Assembly: GCA_051294375.1 (NCBI GenBank)
Contig: JBJCIZ010000239.1
Location: 277,861 to 341,860 of the forward strand
DNA from: Paraspadella gotoi
Taxonomy: Eukaryota > Chaetognatha
Length of the DNA stretch: 64,000 bases
Reading direction: 5' to 3'
The position numbers were made by a program, and so were the translations under genes. Each line of letters starts with the position of its first letter. Position 1 is the stretch's first letter. The notes below the pieces were generated by a model. The model saw only the letters and a list, made by a program, of their open reading frames with translations, made no database searches and was not told where the DNA came from. This document shows positions 1 to 64,000 of the stretch, one piece after another.

Positions 1-63181
<63,181 letters not shown>

Positions 63182-64000
63182 TTTTTCTTTTTTCTTTCTT
63201 TTTTTTTTAAATTCTTTCTTTTTTCTTTTCCCCTTTTGTTTCTTTTTATTCTCTTTTTCTCATCCTTTTTCTTTCTTTTTTTTTTTTAAACTTTTTTTTC
63301 CCGGGCTCGAGTTATCGGAAACCTTTAAACCTGTGTAAAAAAAAACAACGAGTCTCTCTTTTTCTTTCTTCTCTATTTTATTCTTCCTCTCTATTTATCT
63401 TCTCTCTTTTGTTTCGCCTAATTTTTAATGACTTTTAACAGGTTTTTAAAAGAGGAAAAAAACAGAGAGAGAGAGAGAGAGAGAGAGATCGATAACGATT
63501 TAAATGAAATACATAATTATTAAATAATAATTAAGAGTTAATTATCTATTGTTTTAAATATTCATTTATTTATAAGTTGTTGAGAGAGAAAAGCGCGACT
63601 TTGATTCTTTTATTTTTGTTCAGAAAACCGAAACATTTCCTGTTTTTTTGTTTAATTTTTCATTGAAAGCTTCTTTATTTTATTTATTTACGCTTTTCTG
63701 CTGATAAGCAGATCCCGACTCTATAATCCACTTTGTCGGTCCGTCGGTCCCACCCCCAAAAACTTATCAATAAATCATTTTTATCACATCAGAACCTCAA
63801 ATTATGATAAATTAAAATGATGCAAGTGGAAAATATGATGCAAGTTGAAAAAAATTATCTTTACTTTATTTGTAATTATTTCTACATACAGTTCAGTTTA
63901 ATCCGTTGCAAGCGATTTACATGTATTGGCGCAGCCAGAGTGGTGTGGAATGGTTAAATTGAAAGAATTATCGTGATTTATCATCAGATTAGCTGATTAC
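63182..64000. other. Upstream region of IFT88, no promoter recognised
   Basis: T-rich low-complexity sequence directly upstream of the start codon. On the minus strand TTTTTTTTTACACAG at about 63331 is a possible 5'-UTR acceptor (exon from 63330). At 63690-63750 a fragment with TAAGCAGATC and GTCGGTCCGTCGGTCC resembles repeats at 53995-54085 and 54600-54730. No TATA box or X-box could be called with confidence. Confidence 0.4.

Overview
This is animal-type eukaryotic DNA: one very large split gene on the minus strand, embedded in introns packed with microsatellites, minisatellites and short interspersed repeats. The gene is IFT88 (intraflagellar transport protein 88, a tetratricopeptide-repeat subunit of the IFT-B complex). 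The start codon is at 63181 and the stop codon occupies bases 1-3, so the coding span covers almost the whole window. I could place 20 coding exons plus one 19-nt candidate microexon by translating the minus strand, checking GT-AG sites and phase continuity, and comparing with remembered IFT88 signatures. The spliced product would be about 830 residues, close to the usual family length.

Layout from the 5' end of the gene (right) to the 3' end (left): 63182-64000 is upstream sequence. Exons 1-5 (63181-60010) encode the acidic, low-complexity N-terminal region. Exons 6-7 (55078-52379) begin the helical/TPR part. Exons 8-14 (50939-41463) and exons 15-17 (40479-39738) carry TPRs. A second, frame-broken copy of exons 15-17 lies at 37874-37123. 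Exons 18-20 (34827-21375) carry the most conserved C-terminal TPRs. Exon 21 (79-1) encodes an acidic tail after a 21-kb intron. The introns hold (CT)n/(GA)n, (CTTT)n, (ATCT)n, (ATT)n and (GTC)n arrays, several minisatellites, at least three interspersed repeat families, and a 197-bp palindromic insertion with a 16-bp target-site duplication. Intron 5 also contains a decayed collagen-like gene on the plus strand.

Organism: the presence of IFT88, long GT-AG introns and a collagen-like fragment indicate a metazoan. The strong IFT88 divergence combined with extreme simple-repeat density would suit an arthropod such as a crustacean, but this is a guess. The assembly has many N gaps. Several frames are broken by single-base indels, and a duplicated contig is flanked by gaps, so some oddities are probably assembly errors.

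The most interesting signals are: (1) 5' splice sites that run straight into (GA)n microsatellites in several introns; (2) two splice donors (exons 5 and 20) copied within tandem arrays; (3) the palindromic insertion with a hammerhead-ribozyme-like core; (4) the nested antisense collagen-like gene. No second intact gene, tRNA, rRNA or CRISPR array was recognised.
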